Part shown: positions 61,972 through 64,000 of the stretch, one piece after another
How the letters are laid out: each line of letters starts with the position of its first letter
Numbering within the stretch: the stretch's first letter is position 1
DNA from: Deltaproteobacteria bacterium
GTDB lineage: Bacteria; Desulfobacterota; DSM-4660; Desulfatiglandales; HGW-15
Assembly (NCBI GenBank): GCA_020060215.1
Contig: JAGVAP010000132.1
Span: 215,725-279,724, forward strand
DNA: 64,000 bases
Direction of reading: 5' to 3'
Position numbers and translations under genes: made by a program
Notes under the pieces: model-generated
What the model saw: the letters and a program-made list of their open reading frames with translations, nothing else
Databases searched by the model: none
What the model was told of the DNA's origin: nothing

Positions 61972-62000
61972 AATATAGTCACACTTTGGGCGATTGTCAG
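61972..62000 (-). promoter_or_regulatory. sigma-70 promoter of the thioredoxin-reductase-like gene
   Basis: Minus-strand CTGACA (62000-61995), 17 nt, TATATT (61977-61972). +1 near 61965, about 33 nt before the start codon. Confidence 0.6.
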
Positions 62001-62090
62001 ATCGTCCACCCAGGTGTCCTGTAGGATACTCCTTGCGCTTTTCTTTTGTGTGAGAGCAAGGCCCTGCTTGACATTCGGCCTTGAACGAAC

Positions 62091-62113
62091 CGCAAGCAGG
62101 AGCTTGCTCCTAC
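62091..62113. repeat. REP-like palindrome (GCAAGCAGGAGCTTGCTCC family)
   Basis: CGCAAGCAGGAGCTTGCTCC plus TAC. Third copy in the window, lying between two minus-strand genes. The rest of 61966-62225 contains no recognisable gene. Confidence 0.7.
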
Positions 62114-62225
62114 ATGGGAATGACGTCTTGTACGAGGCTCGCCTCCGGCCGCTTGCCGGTCATTCAAGAGAGACTTCGCCGAAGCGACGGATCCAGGATA
62201 CAGGATCTATGAAAAGGCATGGCGC

Positions 62226-63038
62226 CTAGATATGGACCTGGGATCGAGGGTTGAGCAGGACGCCGTCAACGGCAGGGTCGGAAAAAGGTTCGGCGGGGGT
62301 CAGCGGCTCCTCCCGCCCCTCTCCTTCATGGGCATGCCCTGACCACATTTCCGCGAGATAACGGTAAAGCTCCTGCGCCTGCTCGTCAGGGATATCGCCC
62401 GGCGGGAAAGGAGGCATGGGCGGGCTCGGGTTTCTCAGCCATGGCAGAAAAGTCTGAAAAGACCCCAGGAGGGGAGACCGGATGAGCGGCCTTTCGGGCA
62501 TGAGGATATTCGCGCCATAAGGGTGGCACATACTGCAGCTGTTTCGGAAGACGATCTCTCCGGCCTGATTGCCCTGAGTGGACTGCGGTGCCCTGCCCCC
62601 GAAGACGATCTCTCCCCCGAAATACCCCAGCCCCGCCGACGCGGCAAAGGCCAGGAGAGAGACCAGGACCAGGCCGCCGCTCCTCTCATCCCTCCTTCCG
62701 ATCAGGATCCCCCAGACGAGGAGCAGGAGGAGGATGACCCCAAGCGCGATCTTCGCTTTGATCGGTGGTATCCAGACCCCCCCGAGGTAGTGCTGCCAGT
62801 CCATGACCCCGGTCAGGACGGTTGGAACCATGAACAGAAGGGCCAGTACCATGCAATGTCGAGCGGAAGCCCGCAGGGCGGTCCTCCTGGAGAGGAGAGC
62901 CAGGATCGCGAGGACCAGGCCGCCGGTCACCAGCCCGATCGGCATGTTGATCTGAGTAGGGTGGACGGGATGTGTATATCCCAGATATTCAAACAAGAAC
63001 CGGTAGAAGCGTTCCGACCACGAGAGGTATTCTTCCAT
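62226..63038 (-). CDS. membrane protein with DUF2231-like region and a cytochrome c motif
   Basis: 270 residues. Four hydrophobic helices (about 33-50, 62-82, 92-110, 121-142) resemble the DUF2231 predicted membrane family (HPTQINMPIGLVTGGLVLAIL with an early His). A periplasmic C-terminal domain carries a single heme site CSMCH (near residue 168) and a Pro-rich loop (PSPPMPPFPPGDIP) with possible distal Met ligands, ending in a poorly structured tail. Probably moves electrons between the quinone pool and periplasmic cytochromes. Heme ligation by the membrane part is possible but not shown. The ribosome site is weak. Confidence 0.68.
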   Translation of the reverse strand: MEEYLSWSERFYRFLFEYLGYTHPVHPTQINMPIGLVTGGLVLAILALLSRRTALRASARHCMVLALLFMVPTVLTGVMDWQHYLGGVWIPPIKAKIALGVILLLLLVWGILIGRRDERSGGLVLVSLLAFAASAGLGYFGGEIVFGGRAPQSTQGNQAGEIVFRNSCSMCHPYGANILMPERPLIRSPLLGSFQTFLPWLRNPSPPMPPFPPGDIPDEQAQELYRYLAEMWSGHAHEGEGREEPLTPAEPFSDPAVDGVLLNPRSQVHI

Positions 63039-63158
63039 GTATAAGGGCGACCCCGAATCAGGTTACAGGCAGGTTGCGCCACTCCATCTTTGAGAAGAAG
63101 GGGATCTCGATCAATGCGCTGAATCACGCATTGTGGCAGCAAGTAGCCGGTAAAGAGA

Positions 63159-63192
63159 GTAGGGAGTAGGCAGTAGGCGGTAAACAGCAGGC
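63159..63192. repeat. short GTAGGCAGTAGGCGGT repeat
   Basis: AGTAGGGAGTAGGCAGTAGG plus CGGTAAACAGCAGGC, an imperfect 7-bp tandem repeat of a type common between genes. The gap 63039-63271 holds nothing else I can support. Confidence 0.5.
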
Positions 63193-63271
63193 TTCAAGGA
63201 GCACAAGCGTGAAAAGAACCGCAGAGCAGGGTTCGAAGAAGGAAATGCGGGTTGCCGCCGCTTACTCCCTC

Positions 63272-64000
63272 CTACTTTCCTCCCCACAGCGCATCCCGCA
63301 GCCCGGAACGCCTCTCCGTGCATTTTTCAAGGGCCGCCCGGAAGACCTCCTGCCTTCCCCAGATCTCGACCGAATGCCTTGCCCTGGTCACTCCGGTGTA
63401 AACCAGTTCCCGGGTGATGACCGGAGCGTCCCTGTCCGGGAGGAGCAGCACCACATTGTCGAACTCCGAACCCTGGCTCTTGTGTACCGTCATGGCGTAG
63501 CATGTCTCGTGTTCGGGCAGTCTCAGGGGATGGACCTTCCTGATCCCGCCGTTCGATGTGGGGAAGTAAACCCGCAGCGCAGAAGCCTCTTCCCCGAGGT
63601 CCGGCAGGGCCATACCCGTATCCCCGTTGAAGAGGTTCAGATCATAGTCGTTCCTCGTGATCAGGACGGGTCGGCCGGGGTACCACTTGCCTTCCCGCCG
63701 GATGAGCCCCTCCCCCCTCAGGACCTCCTCCACCAGCAGGTTGAGCGCAGCCGCCCCGAAAGGACCTTCTCTCAGTCCACATAGGATCCGGAACCGATCC
63801 ATCCCCTCCATCAGCCTGCCGGGGTCGAGGGACTCAAAGATCGTCCTGAACCCACCCAGCACCCTCTCCTTCAGCGCCGATCTGAGAACGGACCGCGCGG
63901 GCAGATCCCTCCACGCGATATCTCCCCCCGTGGACTCTTTCAGGAGCGCCCAGCCGGAAGACCAGTCGCCTCGATTGACGGCCGCACTCAATGCCGCAAT
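63272..64000 (-). CDS. recD: exodeoxyribonuclease V alpha subunit RecD (partial, C-terminal part)
   Basis: C-terminal 242 residues of a superfamily 1B helicase; the gene enters from the right edge. The segment GRPVLITRNDYDLNLFNGDTG followed by helicase motif AMTVHKSQGSEFDNVVL and VYTGVTRARHSVEIW matches the 2A/2B region of RecBCD-type RecD rather than the longer RecD2. The Walker A region lies outside the window. It ends 'RSGLRDALWGGK'. recB and recC would be expected upstream on the minus strand (higher coordinates). Confidence 0.88.
   Translation of the reverse strand: MAALSAAVNRGDWSSGWALLKESTGGDIAWRDLPARSVLRSALKERVLGGFRTIFESLDPGRLMEGMDRFRILCGLREGPFGAAALNLLVEEVLRGEGLIRREGKWYPGRPVLITRNDYDLNLFNGDTGMALPDLGEEASALRVYFPTSNGGIRKVHPLRLPEHETCYAMTVHKSQGSEFDNVVLLLPDRDAPVITRELVYTGVTRARHSVEIWGRQEVFRAALEKCTERRSGLRDALWGGK

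Noticed and set aside
61795..62229. 144-codon frame spanning the start of the thioredoxin-reductase-like gene and the REP-like palindrome
   Set aside because: Opposite strand of a real gene followed by repeat sequence.

Overview
The window is a chromosomal segment of a GC-rich, Gram-negative bacterium. The best fit is the Desulfobacterota (former Deltaproteobacteria), probably an anaerobe. This rests on gene content only: a periplasmic tetraheme c3-type cytochrome, a six-domain ribosomal protein S1 next to cmk and sppA, ftsK followed by lolA, RNase J, a YdbH/YdbL-like envelope pair, an ADP-forming sucCD pair, and several small Cys-rich proteins typical of sulfate-reducer relatives. I saw no prophage, CRISPR array, rRNA or tRNA. 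Almost all of the sequence is orderly core-type genome. Mobile-looking sequence is confined to short palindromic or MITE-like repeats between genes.

Layout. 1-4135 (minus strand): sppA (cut by the window edge), rpsA, cmk and a metallo-beta-lactamase-fold enzyme. 4492-10653 (plus): asnB, a zinc aminopeptidase-like lipoprotein, a YdbH/AsmA-like intermembrane bridge protein and a YnbE/YdbL-like lipoprotein. 10720-27466: a nitrogen-related block with a GAF-ANTAR antiterminator, an FMN glutamate-synthase-like protein behind a leader attenuator, a KaiC-like/XRE/cupin regulator, a PEP/pyruvate-binding-domain protein, gdhA, a hybrid histidine kinase with a sigma-54-type promoter, a lipid kinase, a DUF2889 protein, glnD and glnB. 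27763-40453: treZ, a HAD hydrolase, sucCD, a Cys-rich protein with tatA, ssb, RNase J, ftsK, lolA and a CoxE-like VWA protein. 40728-48914: a 31-residue membrane protein, an FMN reductase, a single-domain response regulator, L-lactate dehydrogenase, a membrane histidine kinase, a MoxR ATPase, an alpha/beta hydrolase and small zinc-ribbon or unknown proteins. 49013-60126: archease-rtcB, a nucleotidyltransferase, an acyl-CoA ligase, a cysteine synthase/cysteinyl-tRNA synthetase fusion, an NAD-dependent epimerase and groESL. 60216-64000: a putative ncRNA or leader, the tetraheme cytochrome, a thioredoxin-reductase-like protein, a DUF2231/cytochrome c membrane protein and the 3' part of recD.

How genes work together. 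GlnD, GlnB, glutamate dehydrogenase, the glutamate-synthase-like protein, the ANTAR protein and a sigma-54-preceded sensor kinase together suggest a local concentration of ammonium and glutamate control. The most notable regulatory structure lies at 11517-11699. A near-consensus promoter is followed by a hairpin with a hexaloop of the ANTAR type (A at position 1, G at position 4), then a second weak hexaloop hairpin that overlaps an intrinsic terminator, then a strong ribosome binding site and the glutamate-synthase-like gene. The gene just upstream encodes a GAF-ANTAR protein.

Other points of interest are two genes whose start codons sit at the predicted transcription start (leaderless: 15010 and 49013), a 173-nt promoter-to-terminator non-coding transcript at 60251-60423, and a MITE-like repeat that has jumped into one of two copies of a larger dispersed repeat.
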